Assembly (NCBI GenBank): GCA_003117195.1
Contig: BDSI01000105.1
Coordinates: forward strand, 124,001-188,000
Direction of reading: 5' to 3'
Length of the DNA: 64,000 bases
DNA from: Eudorina sp. 2006-703-Eu-15
Taxonomy: Eukaryota; Chlorophyta; Chlorophyceae; Chlamydomonadales; Volvocaceae
Positions within the stretch are counted from its first letter, which is position 1. Each line of letters begins with the position of its first letter. The notes below the pieces were generated by a model. That model ran no database searches, was not told the DNA's origin, and was given only the letters and a program-made list of their open reading frames with translations. Positions 11,174 to 23,000 of this stretch are shown one piece after another. The position numbers were made by a program, and so were the translations under genes.

Positions 11174-14100
11174 TCACTTTTCGCAAGTGCTCAGCGACCA
11201 GCCGGCCCAATCGTCGTGATCCAAGCTTGTCGCGAACAGTGACGCCGGCGACTGGGCGTAGAAGGCTACCGGCGCCTTCCGCAACTTCCGAGACAGCTCT
11301 CCACTGATGAGGGCGTTGTAGCTGCCAGCACCGCCTGGCTGCTTGCCCTCTGCTTGGGAAGTTCCCAGCAAAACTTCCAGGTTCACCTCTGCCGTCTTCA
11401 CGCGATCTGTGAGGTCCTTGTCCAGCACCGCACAGAAAGTAGAAACCTGCGCGTATGAAATCCCAAGAGTCCGACCAGACAAGACGCACGTTGCATGTCA
11501 GTACGGAAGGATGTCAGACCCACCCGGCCTGACGCGCTAGCCAACCCGTGTGATTCCATGGACGGAGGCAGGGGACGACCCGCAAGGTCGAGGCCCAAGC
11601 CCACATCAGAATCATTCACAGGCGAAGGTTGTAACCCTAAGCCCTACGACCCGGACAAACACATGACCTCGCAGGCACAGGCCGCGCGACAACACCACAC
11701 CTGCCCCGACCTCCCCCCAAAACACACACGCACACCCTTTTCCTTCCTCCAAACCGCATCATGCGATGCAGAGCTCCGGGCCCCCCGGACATGGCCACTC
11801 CCGCGACCCCTGGCGGCGCAAGTTGAACCCAGGTGCCCAGCGCCCCTCCCCGCCCCTGACCCGCCTGCGGACAGTAATGGTTCCGGAGCGCCTCCACCTC
11901 CCACAGCGAGCTCTCCACCGCTCCGCTCTTGGCGGGGTCGGCTTCCGCGTCGTTGTACGGGTCCACACCCGGCCCGCCCGCCGCCGCCGTCTTGGACCTG
12001 CGGGCCGCGGCCTGACCCGTCGCCTGCGCTGCCTGCGCCGTCCCTCCGTCGCCCGCCTGCGCTGCCGCAGCGGCGCTGGCGCCTTGCGGGTTGTTGAGCA
12101 TGACGCACAGCGCCGGGTGGCGGCGCAGCAGGTTGTGGATGAAGGCGACGGCGATCATCGCCCCCGCCGGGGGGGCCCCCAGCGCCAGGCGGGCGAAGCG
12201 CTTGGCGAAGGCCGCCACCGTGTAGGCGGGGACCAAAGGGGAGGAGAGGAACAGGTCGGCCAGCCGGAAGAACTGCGCGCGGCTGCGGGCGGCGAAGGCC
12301 TGCGACAGAGGGGTGGCCGGAGGGCGGCAGGTGAGCAGACGGTGGGTGACCGGAGAGCGGGGGGTATCGGGGACATGTGGAAAGGGAGAGAGGGGGATGG
12401 ACGTGGGGTGATCATTGTGGAGAAGAAGACGCGGAGACTGGCGCCGCGTGCCGACAACCGCCCGTCCCCGCGCGCCCGCAGGTGCCACCCCGTACCCCGG
12501 CCCTCCCCTGACCCCCACTGACCCCCACCGGCGGTATCTCAACAACGGATCAGGTCTCGACAGCACCGGATGGTAGTGCGGACTGTCTCCCCCCCTCTGT
12601 CAGTTAAAACAGCGAAATCGCAAGAAAATCACCGATTGGACTGTCTCCCCCTCCCTCCTTCCTCCCCCCCCCGCCCCCTTGCCCCACCTGCGGCACCAGC
12701 AGCTGGTAGAGGCGGTTGTAGAACTGCGGGTACTCCAGGCCGTGGCGGGTGACCTGCGGCCCGGAGAGAGGGGACAGGGGACAGGGGAGGGCCGCCGGAC
12801 GGGTCAGTGCGGTGCAGGGCAGGGCAGGGCAGCAGCATTCCGCGCCGCCCCCCCCGGCGCCCCGGGCTCGCCCAGCCCCACCCGCAGATCATGCATCAAT
12901 ATGCAAAACGGATTAGCTAGCTAGTTGGTTCCTGGGTTTCACAACTGTCAAACAATTCACGCAAACATGCGCTCCCCCTCAGCCCCCACCCACCGGGGCC
13001 CCTGACCCGCCCCTGACGCGCCTCCCCCCCCTTCAGCCCTCCGCACCCACCAGCAGGAACAGGCCGTTGAGCGCCAGCATGCCCGTGAGTCCCCCCCGGT
13101 TGAGGCAGTGGGTCAGGAAGTCCGCCAGCAGCTGCGGCGAGACCATGTGCGGGATGACCGACGAGGGCAGCCGCACCAGGGCCTTGCGGAGCACGTCAGG
13201 CGGCAGCGGCAGAGCCAGCAGCGCCAGCCAGGCGTCCCTGTCCCCAGGACGGCGCCCAGGACCCAGGACCAAGAGCAGCGTCGACGACGGGGCACCGACA
13301 CAAGGGGGGAGCATTGCGGCTGGGTCGGCCGGGGGACCAGGATCGGGGCGGGGGGGGGCCCAGCGCATGGGGCACCACCACCATCACCACCACCGCACCG
13401 GGGATGGTGTGGTGTCGGTGCTTCAGGAAGGCACTCAGGGTCACACAGCCTGACGCACTCACACACACGCCTTACTGTTTCCCCCCTTTCCACTCGCCCC
13501 CCTCCCCTTTTATCGCGGCTCCTCCCCCACAGCGCCAAGAGCCGCAGTCGGCCCCCTCCCTCCTCGGCTCCCCGCGTTGCCGTGTCCCCCTCCCGCCCCG
13601 CCCCATCTTTCCCCGCCCCACCGCATCTGAGCGCGCGGTCCCCCTCAATGTTTTCCCCTCCGTGCTCTCTCCGGTCTCTCTCCCTCGCTCGGCTCTGGGG
13701 AGCCCCTCACCCGTACAGTCGGCGCTGCGTCAGCAAGTTAGCCCAGGCCACCTTCCGCACCCCCCGGGGCTGAGGCCCCTCCTGGGGCTTAGGCTGCTGC
13801 CGCTGCTGCTCCTGCTGTTGGCGCTTCCGCCGCATCCGGGCAGATTCGTTCTTGTCGGCCGCGGCGGCCACCAAGTTGTACTGCCGCAGGGGAGGGAGGG
13901 AGGGGCACAGCTGCGTGGTAAGTAATGATGGGAAGTGAGAGGGGGAACTAGCACATTGATTGACAGACAGGGGGAGTTCTTCGCTGACTGCTGCTGCTTA
14001 CTGCTGACTGCTGCTGCTTACTGCTGGCTGCTGTTGCTGACTGCTGCTGCTGCTAGGGTGCAGCGGGAGGGTCGGTGGGGAAGCTGGGCATGGCGGGACT

Positions 14101-16239
14101 GGTACAACCGCAGGCGGCGGCACGGGATGCGGTCTGGCCATTGGCCCCCAAAGCACACCAATCGCGCCGCCTTACATCTCCGTACAAAGTTCCCGTACGT
14201 ACCTCCGCTGCGCCGCACCACGTGCTCCACTCCCGGGTGTCCGGCGGCAACGCATCCGCCACGTGGCACAGCACGTCGTACACATTCCGCGCCAGGTCCG
14301 GGCTGACGGCAGAAGCACCGGCGCCGACGCCACCCTCCGCGGCCGCTGCCACAGCATTCACCGCCGCCGCCGCCGCCGCAGCTGCGCGCGAACCAGCACC
14401 TGCGACGTGTACGGCAGTCCTGACCAGTTTTCCTTGAGGGCCAGCCCCTTTGTACTCCCCCCTCACCACGAAAGCAACCGCACTTGGCTCCAGAGGGGGA
14501 GGAAGGGCTACTTTGGAGAAGGTCAATTGACCCATGGGGGAGGGGGTTGGGGGCGCCGCCCCCGCTATGTCTACCAATTTCCTATGCGGCCCCCACCTTC
14601 TTCCTCCTCCTCCTCCTCCGGGTCCTGGTCCTCCGCCTCCGCCCCGGGTGCCCGACCCTGGGCCGCCTTGGCCGCCACCCGGCTGTACCGGTCCGCCACC
14701 GCCTTGACGGCGGCCAGTGTGTAGAAGCGCACGTCTGGGGGACGGGGAAGTCCAACAGGGGGGGACGGGGAGGGGCGGCATGGGATCCGGGGCGGGGAGG
14801 AGACGGGTCAGGGGGTCGGCGGGGGGGAGGGGGAGGGAGCGGTCGGGTCCGGACAGACGGGCCGTCCATGCGGGTTCCACAGTCGGGTGGAGAGGGGCAG
14901 GTGGGGCATGCACGGGTCCATTCACGGCCCCGAGCCCCCGCCCCCTGTCCGGCTCCCGAACCCCAATCCCCCCCAAACCTCAGCACCACAGATCGACCCC
15001 AGCCTCTCACATACCATCCTCCCCAGCCCCCCCCCGCCCCCCCCCTTCCCCTCCAGCACCCATCACCCACCCGCCAGCGGCAGGTACTTGGTGAACAACA
15101 GCGCGAAGACCTCGGGTCGCACCGAGGTGCTGGTCAACACCCCCGCCAGCAGCCTGCCGTACAGGTCCCCCGAGAACACGCCGGGACCCTGATCGCTGCG
15201 GACGCACTCCATCAGCGCCGCCGCCGCCACCACCTGCAGACCCGGGCTGCGGGGCACTGCCGCCGCCACAGGCGCCGCCGAGGGAGTCGCGGCGGGGGTG
15301 GGGGTGGTGGGGGTGGTGGGCGGGGCAGCAGCCGTGCCAGTGGCCAGGGACAACAGCTGGGTGATGAAGCTGTCGTACTGGCGCTTCAGCCACTCCCGGA
15401 ACTGCGCCTCTGCGTCGCCGGAGGGGGCGGCGGCCGCAGGTTCTGCCTTACCCGCCACCTGCGAATAAGAGGGCGAGGGCGGAGGACGGTTGGCGGCTGT
15501 CCCTGCGGGGTGAGGGGGACCTGCCAGAGGATCTGATAGCCAGCCAGACAGACAGACGGCTTCGAAACCCCTAGGACACCACCCGGACCACCTTTTGCCG
15601 CTTGGCCGGCCTGGAACCAGTTTCGCTTTCCGCCACCAGCAGTCCGTCCTGTCCCGCGGCCACGAAGAACTGCTTCAGGCCCTGGATGGCCGCCTTCACG
15701 GCTGCCTGCGAGGAGGGATAGGGTTCGGTGGAGGTGGCAGGGGCAACAAAACCGACATATGCCGTCACCGATGACCCGCGGGGTCCGCTGCAACGTGGTT
15801 TCGATAAACAAATTCGCAGACAACCCACAAGCAGTTGCTTTACAATGCGAATTCACATGTGCCTCCTACACTGGCAAGGGGGGCGGGCCGTAAGTACGCG
15901 ATGGCTTCGGCCACACAAGCAACAGAAGGACAACCTGGAGTAGAATCTATGAATTACATGTTATTACATGAATTACATGCTATTGATCTTTAAAGGTCCA
16001 CCGCCAAGAGCCTCCAGTCCCGAAAAGCCCCACGCCGTCACTTTGAAGGCGCTTGGATGCGGCGGCTGTATAGATTAAGTAACATGCATGCGCACACCAT
16101 ACGATCATGAAAGCTTAGGACCAACCTCTTGCTTGCATGCCGACAGCAGAGCCAGGAGCTTGACGACGTTGTTCGCTTTGGCACGCCCAGCCGCCAAGAG
16201 TTCCGCGACAAGGCTGTTGACTGCCCCAATTTCTGCCAT
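11174..16239 (-). CDS. nucleolar complex protein 4 (NOC4/NOC4L, CBF/MAK21-type domain)
   Basis: Nucleolar factor that works with NOP14 in 40S subunit maturation. Ten exons: 16239-16126, 15705-15592, 15458-15071, 14734-14597, 14399-14203, 13880-13711, 13237-13051, 12753-12688, 12299-11865, 11446-11174; 693 residues, all phases consistent. Strong family blocks are GMLALNGLFLL, LEYPQFYNRLYQLL, FFRLADLFLSSPLVPAY, AAFAKRFARLAL and ESSLWEVEALRNHYCPQ (exons 7-9). The C-terminal exon carries SYNALISGELSRKL and the final W-S-L. It is longer than human NOC4L (about 516 residues) because of an acidic run, poly-Ala and Gln-rich inserts. The exon 9/10 junction requires a GC donor (CAG|GCGGGT), and exon 1 uses an unusual GTTGGT donor. 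Intron 4 carries a copy of the ATAGGAAATTGG element. Confidence 0.88.
11447..11864 (-). other. GC-AG intron in NOC4
   Basis: The conserved frame ends at HYCPQ and resumes at VSTFCAVLDKDL in phase 0. The only phase-0 junction uses CAG|GCGGGT with acceptor GCGCAG. The nearest GT donor, one codon on, is phase 1 and would shift the conserved C-terminus out of frame. Confidence 0.6.
14567..14590 (-). repeat. intronic ATAGGAAATTGG element, copy 1 (short)
   Basis: ATAGGAAATTGGTAGACAT on the minus strand, within 10 nt of the NOC4 exon-4 donor. The GCTGCTGCC tail seen in other copies is absent. Confidence 0.7.
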
Positions 16240-17847
16240 CGCTGAAATCAACAGGCTCGGTTTCACGTGCTAAAGGGGAACGGCTGATTTAGCGAAGGAA
16301 GTTAAACCGAAATGAAAACAGTGCCGACACGCATTGCTGCCGGTGCAAAGGCAAAATAATAGAGTGTCCTTATCGCAAAGAAAGCTGGAACAACACGGTT
16401 GTGGTCAGAGAGGAGAAATGGGCCGTCGGGAAATAACTGGTGAACGGCAGTATCAACGTATTTAACATATATTTGCATGAAATCAATCATCATTAATGAA
16501 GCATGTGACTCAGTTTGGCTACCAAGGGAATAGCGAAACAACGGTTGGACGATATATAGCGTTCCCCAGAGCTAGCAGCGTGCCAGTACCGCCGCATGCA
16601 CCAGGTTGTTGAGAGACCCGAAACCTATATAATACTGGTACTGAAGAATTTGTTGATGCTTTATCCTTCGTATACCCAGGGTGGCTGAGTTTCGTAGAAC
16701 TTTAGTAATGCCCCCATTTTGTACAGAATCACGCCGTCGATGCACACAGTCACACGGCTGGCACATTGTCGAATTGCACATATTAATCGTCTCAACTCCT
16801 GGAACATTTTTACCTCACGCCAGAAAACGTTTCGGAAGTCCCGACCAGGTGGTCTGAAAGGTCCCCCCTTTCTCTGAAGAAGTCCACTTTTGTATTGATC
16901 TCGGCGTTTCCTGGATTACACAACAACATATAGGCGCATGACCGTGGATATATACAACATGCAGTAAGCGGTCGCAAACAAGCCCCTCCAGGGGAACATT
17001 TTGGACACAGTTCCAAAGCCGATCAGCCAGTCACTCCACCACCCGGGTCGCCGCCACCGGGTGCTCGTGTGTGCACTCACCACCCTAGGCCCCCTGGGGC
17101 CAGACCAACAGCAAAAAGATATGCTCGTGTAAAGCTGTAAACAATCAACCAAATACATGCCTTCCAGCTACCATTATTTTCACAACACGGAGCACCTCGT
17201 AGGTAAATCACTCACAATCAGGCGGCGCGGGACGGGAGCGCGGGTGCCCGATCTCTGTGCGCCCACCCACCCGAATAAATAGATAGGTGGATGTCTCCTT
17301 TTAATGCACTCCCTTGGCAACCGCAACAATGGACGCAACCGCTGCTGCTTTCGCGCACATGATCAAGCGCGATTGGTCAACACCACCAGCACCCTAGGAG
17401 AGGCGCCCACCGTCCCCTCATTCATTCATTCATTTCGCCCGCCCATACTCCCTCAGCCGCATATCCGCCCACCCATCCACGTTGCCACCCAACCAGACAC
17501 CCACTTCCACCAAACCCCCGCATACCGGACAAAACTCTGAACGGATCGCAGGCAGCATTCCCACCGCACAAAGACATCGGTCTACGTCCACCCCCTGGAC
17601 CGCACCCATGCACCTTCACCTGCACACCCGCATGCCGGCACGCATACGGACCAGCTGGACCCCCCCTTTTGGACCGTCTCAGGGCGTCACATCCATGATC
17701 CCCTACACCGCCCCAACTTAACCCTGGCCCCCACCACCCGCACGCACTCCGGTCGCATCACAGCATGACACACCCAGAGATCACCATCACAGCACATCGC
17801 ACCACAGCAGGTTCGTCCTCTCGTTCCAGAAAGTTGTATTGTTCAGC
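16240..17847. other. spacer between the GFY and NOC4 genes
   Basis: Upstream region of NOC4 plus 3' flank of the acetate transporter. It is AT-richer from 16240 to about 17200. An ATTC tetranucleotide run lies at about 17424-17442. No gene or structural RNA was recognised. Confidence 0.4.
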
Positions 17848-20035
17848 TCAAATGAGCGCGACCTTCCGAACCCCGGGCAACGTGATGCCCAGCTCGATCT
17901 TGTACAGGAAGGCGAAGGCGGCGTAGATGGCGGACGCGCCGCAGAAGAAGCCGATGTAGCCCGCGGCCTGTTCGCAGCGCTCGTCCCACATGCCCCCGGC
18001 CAGCAGCGAGAACGTGACCACCAGGCTGGAGAAGATGGTCATGAGGCAGCCGTTCTTGCGCATCGTCACGATGAAGAAACCTGCGAGGGCCGGGGGCATC
18101 CGCAGCCATTCAAGGGCAATACGGTATCAGGGGACAGTGAACAAGGGGTGCGAGGGCCCGTGCAGGGAGAGGAGAGGAGAGGTGGGGGGAAGGCCAGGGC
18201 TTGGGAGCCTCAACTGACAGTGCCGTACTCCAGACGACCCACGGGTCACCCTGAACCCCCCACACTCCAGAGGGACATCCCGTGGGTCGCTCCCGTCGCT
18301 CCCATGCAGCGTATCCGTGTACCGGGGCGGAGCGGCAGCCTCTTATGGGCCTCTTGGCAACACAACTGAACAGCGGACGGACTGCCTTGCATCCCTCACC
18401 CACCCCGGCCCCCGTACCCACCCAGCGTCAGTACGGCCCAGAGGCCGCACCAGAGCGTCTTTCCAGTCACCGCCACTACGTAGTTTTTGGGGTCAGAGTG
18501 GTGCAGGTACTCGAGCAGGAACCTGCGATGGGCGGGGCGGGGTGGGATGGGGCAGCAGCAGCGGCGGGGTAGGTGGGGTTCAGGGCAATGAACAGGCTGA
18601 CGGGCTGACTGCCAGAGCAAGGATCCGGTGTCGAACGGACTGACTGCTGGATATCCAGCGGCGTGGGGAAAAGGCGATGGGGGTTGGGGGTGCGAAGGGG
18701 TCCCTGCTGCACGTGACGGTTCCCGCGGCGGTTGCGCCAGGGCGCCTCCGCCAGCTCATTACCGATGACCCGTAACGCCACAAGCGGGGGTATAGGAAAT
18801 TGGTAGACATATTTATACTGGCACAAGCGGGGGTATAGGAAATTGGTAGACATATTTATACTGCCACAAGCGGGGGTATAGGAAATTGGTAGACATATTT
18901 ATACTGCCACAAGCGGAGGTGGGCGCCCTGTGACGTCATCCATTCACGCGCCCATGTGCAGGTGACGGCTGACGTGTCGCTGTGCGCCGGGAACCCAACG
19001 TTGGGCACTGACAGGGGAACGTCGGACACCTCACCAGCCCATCCAGAAGGACCCGTAGCTGGCGAAGGCAGTGCCGCCGAAGGTGTTTCCCTTGATCAGC
19101 TGTTGCGGGAAACGGAGGAGAAGGCACATCCAGGCGGCGAATGTGAGACGGCGGGGCGAGTCTAGTGCTGGCTGGCACATGGGGGTGGGTGCTCGTGGGG
19201 GCCTTTGCTGAACAGCACAAGTGCTGAGCTGAGGGCGAGGTAGGCCCGACAACATTGCCCCCCGCCAGGCCGACGGGCCCGATAACCCCCTTCCCCCCCC
19301 TCCACGACGCCATGGCTGCCTAAAACTGCGTGGACAGTGTCTCTGAGCATTTTCGCTTTCGAATACCTCGAGGACACCGGCGACAAATTGCCCAAAGCCT
19401 CCATAGAACATGGCATAGCACATAACCGTTGGCAGGAAGGTTGTCTCTGCCCACCTGAACAAATACAGCAAGAACAGACAATTGGACATTGCCCCACAAG
19501 AGTCAAACACCCCACCCAAGAGAACTGAAGCGTGCACTTACTCGGTCTTGATAAACATCAACATGCTAGGACGCCGAGAATCAGACAGACAACCGTGGCG
19601 CCCGGGCGCGCGATACAATTGGAGATGGGGAGAAAGTTGCGTGTCAGCGATACAGCAACAAACATGTGGGGCAGTCAAATCCAAAGCAATCCTCACCACG
19701 TCGTCATGCCGAAACACAAGAGGCCGTAAGGACCTAGGCAGCAAAAAATTTATGAGGTCAGGCGTACTTGTGCTGTCATCTTAAAAACAAAACGCTCTCT
19801 TACCTGGGTCGCCCCGGACCCATTCCTTGGCTGGCAAGGCCTGAGGTTGAAACTGAATTGCAACATGCGGCTTATCCTTGCCTTCGACAATGTGCGAATG
19901 GAGCTTTTGTTTATCGGCTAACGACTGCGATTCGAGGTCTGTCTCCTCTGAAGCGCGTGCAATTTTTCCGGCATTGGGTTGAGAAACCTGCCCAGCAGGC
20001 GGCGCAGAAGAATTCGCTCGCCGCAAAGGGATCAT
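17848..20035 (-). CDS. GPR1/FUN34/YaaH-family acetate transporter
   Basis: Integral membrane protein of the acetate/succinate-proton permease family (GFY proteins in Chlamydomonas). Seven exons: 20035-19804, 19733-19697, 19565-19542, 19454-19367, 19099-19035, 18522-18422, 18080-17848; 259 residues, phases all agree. Six hydrophobic segments follow a roughly 70-residue soluble N-terminus. Family blocks are FQPQALPAKEWVRGDPG, GLLCFGMTT, FYGGFGQFVAGVLE, KGNTFGGTAFASYGSFW, MRKNGCLMTIF and AGGMW. The signature usually written NPAPLG reads DPGPYG here. Exons 2 and 3 are only 37 and 24 nt. The ATG used is the first in frame, but it and the next 12 codons lie in a 101-bp duplicated segment, so the start is less certain than the rest. 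Intron 5 holds three tandem copies of the ATAGGAAATTGG element. It is transcribed in the same direction as NOC4 downstream. Confidence 0.88.
18779..18920 (+). repeat. three tandem 43-bp units of the ATAGGAAATTGG element, copies 2-4
   Basis: CACAAGCGGGGGTATAGG starts at 18779, 18822 and 18865, with a partial unit at 18908, so the period is exactly 43 bp. Each unit contains GGAAATTGGTAGACATAT. The array is in GFY intron 5 and is antisense to the gene, opposite to most other copies. Confidence 0.95.
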
Positions 20036-20098
20036 GTTGCAGGCTCGGATGCAGTAATGCAGTATCCTATTCTACTTGTTCGGGGGATGAACAGCCGA
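19998..20098 (+). repeat. 101-bp direct repeat, copy A (contains the GFY start codon)
   Basis: Matches 20545-20645 with about four substitutions. Copy A, read on the minus strand, carries the ATG and first 13 codons of the acetate transporter. Confidence 0.95.
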
Positions 20099-23000
20099 TA
20101 CCCGTATCTTCTTCCTTGATCCTGCACGCACGTTTAAACAAGGCATGCTGAGCATGTTATACTTGGTACAAGCTTGGCTAACATTAACATGACGAGCACG
20201 GACCACGGGGGATTTCGGTTGGTGAGGGTGTTCGTTAGGAAGCGACCGTTACAAGGGGGACCAGCAAAGCTGCTCGCTCGCCGTACAGGCGCAGACGGAC
20301 TGTTCATTCTACCCCAGGGGCATGCCGTGCACGAAGCAGGGAGCCATGCCAAAGAAAAAGCAGCCAAGGAACCACCAGACCCCGAGCCTTCAAAAGAATG
20401 AACTGCCCGAGGGCAGGAGAAGGTAGCGGCAAACAACCAGCCGAACGACCCAGAGGCGCTGCCAGCCCAGCACCCAGAACCAGAGCCAACCTCCCGGCCC
20501 CATAGACGAATCAACACACCGATGCAGCCAACCCCGCACCAGAGGGCGGTGCAGAAGAATTCGCTCGCCGCAAAGGGATGATGTTGCAGGCTCGGATGCA
20601 GTAATGCAGTATCCTGTTCTACTTGTTCGGGGGATGAATAGCCGAACCCTTGTAACACTGAATCCTGCAGAGCGAGAGCGCCCCCTAACGGAGCGCGGCG
20701 GCACGGGCTGCATACGCGAGGCGTACATGGAGACGCAACCCAAGCAACCCGGACGCCAGGCCGGACGAAGAAATCAACTGAGCGCGAACCGCGCCGCTGG
20801 CCGGCGCAGTCCGCGGGCGCGACGCGCGGCGCCACGTTGAACCTCCAACGCTCCAACGTGTTCGTTAGCCCTTCTGTTTGTTGGCGGGGAGTGGACGTGT
20901 ATGGTTCTTGTTTCCAGTTCGGCGGTTCATGACTGAAACGTACAAGCTTGAAGCCTCTTGAAGCTTGTGACGCAAAAACGTCAAGCGACGTGTGCGCCGT
21001 GAAACCTTAGAAATGTGGAACCCCATGCCACGACCCCCACCTTACTTGTCCAAGATCATGCGGGTCGCTGGCAAACGAATGCCATGAGACGACTAGAACG
21101 CGCCCGCAAGGCCCCGTGGCCCGCAAACACATCCATTACAAAGAGTCAGGATTGCCGGTTGGTAGCGCTCCACCACCACATCGCGTCCGTGCGGGACTAC
21201 ACTTGCAGAAGAACAGCCATCCCATCACGGTGACAAAACTGTATGTGGGTATCAATCACCTCGCATGGCCCCTTGCCGTCATTGACGGTCTATAAAGCAG
21301 GCGGTCCTGCACCGCGGGACGCGTAACCTCGTTAATCTCAAAAGGTGTACGAAAGGTGTACGAAGTTGCCCTGTCAGGTTGGTATAACGCCCCCTTCCCC
21401 CCCAGTTAAACAAGCACCAGACCAGACCCACTTGAAAGCGCGGAACCGACGGCGGGGTGCAGTCCGACCGCGCTCTCGGCCCTCTGCGGCGACTCGCTGC
21501 CCGCAGCCCTAAGCCTGCGCAGTGCAGCTCCCTGTCCCTCACAGCCACCTCACCGTGCCGCAAGCCCCGCCAGACAGGCAATGGTGGGGTGGTGCCGCCC
21601 GTTCCGCACGCGGCGGCCGGCCGAGACCCCCCCGCCGCCTGTGGCTGGCCGGCCCCGTCATTCCGCCGTCGACCCGCCGTCGATCCGTACATACCGTACG
21701 CGTACGACCTGCCGCGAATGTGTGAATGCAACGAACGCACGTGTCTGTCATGTCCCCCCAGCCTGCAGCCTGCAGCTCTTGTACGGTGCCGGGCACGGCA
21801 GCGACAGCGACGTGGTGTCCGCCTTCAAGGGGGGCGCTTGTTGCCAGGCCACCCCTACACCATAGCCCTCGCCCGCCAACCCTGCGCAACCCACACACCC
21901 CGCATGTTGCAGCAGCCCTCATCTCAGCCCACCACCCAGCCCGTACCGGCACATGCGGCGCGTTGGCGTCGACACCGTGTGGGCTCCCACCCGTGCATAA
22001 CCCCCCACCTCCTCAGGGGTGGGGTGGGGTGGGTCGCCCGTTGGGGCCGTGGCCACCCCACCTCCCTCAGCCCCCTCAGCCACCTCAGCCACCCCACCTC
22101 CCTCAGCCCCCTCAGCCGCACTGCCGGTCCCCGCCTCCATTACGCGGGCAGGGGGCACCTCGCTCCCAGGGGAGGCTGGCCAGCCGGCCGGACGCCCCAG
22201 ACGGACCCACGGGTCAGCAGGGGGGCTCTGCCCTCCACACAGCCCCACCCCCAATCCCTGCCCTAGGGCCTCCCGGCGATGCATGCACACAGGCATGGTA
22301 CATGCCGTACATGCTGAACCTCTGCCGTACCAGTTTGTCAGGCAGCCTACCCGGGATTCGGCCCGTCCGTTGCCCGGGTCGCGCTTCCGGCCGCCGCACC
22401 CTCACCCTCACCCCCACCCCCGCCATTCCTCCCGCCGTCCTCCCTTTGTCCTCCGTCCAACCCGCGGTCAGTGCCCGGTGGCGCATGATGCAGCAACCGA
22501 CAGACAGACTGATAGATGAGGTCCGCAACGACTTCGACCACCGTACTCCCACCGTACTCCCCCAGCCTCCCCCTGCTGTCCCGCGGGAGGCGGCATCCCC
22601 CACCCTCACCTTCAACGGCCTGATGCCCTCCCCCATCGCCTCCCCCGCAGTCCGCCATCCTCTCCGCTGACCCTTACCCCTTCCCTCTACCCCCCCCCTC
22701 CGCGCGTGACAACGGGGGGCAGCAAACCTCCCCCCTTTCTCGGCGGCCACGGGGGTGGGGCCGGGTGGACCCATCGCATCCACCTCCGCTTGTCCGCTAC
22801 CTGCGGGCCTCATCCCCGGACGGGTTGCCGCACCCACCCACCCACCCGGCTGGTCTGCGCCGTGGTGGGCCGTGCAGCCGCACGAGGTCGGCCGGTGGGT
22901 GGGCACACCGACGGGTCATCAACCGACCGACTACCCCCCCCTCCACTACCGCACCACCAGCCCGACCCGCCAATCGATTCCCATGCCGGTTGCCTCCCCC

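Noticed and set aside
18779..18920. CRISPR-like array
   Set aside because: The 43-bp units are contiguous, without unique spacers, and lie in a spliced eukaryotic gene.
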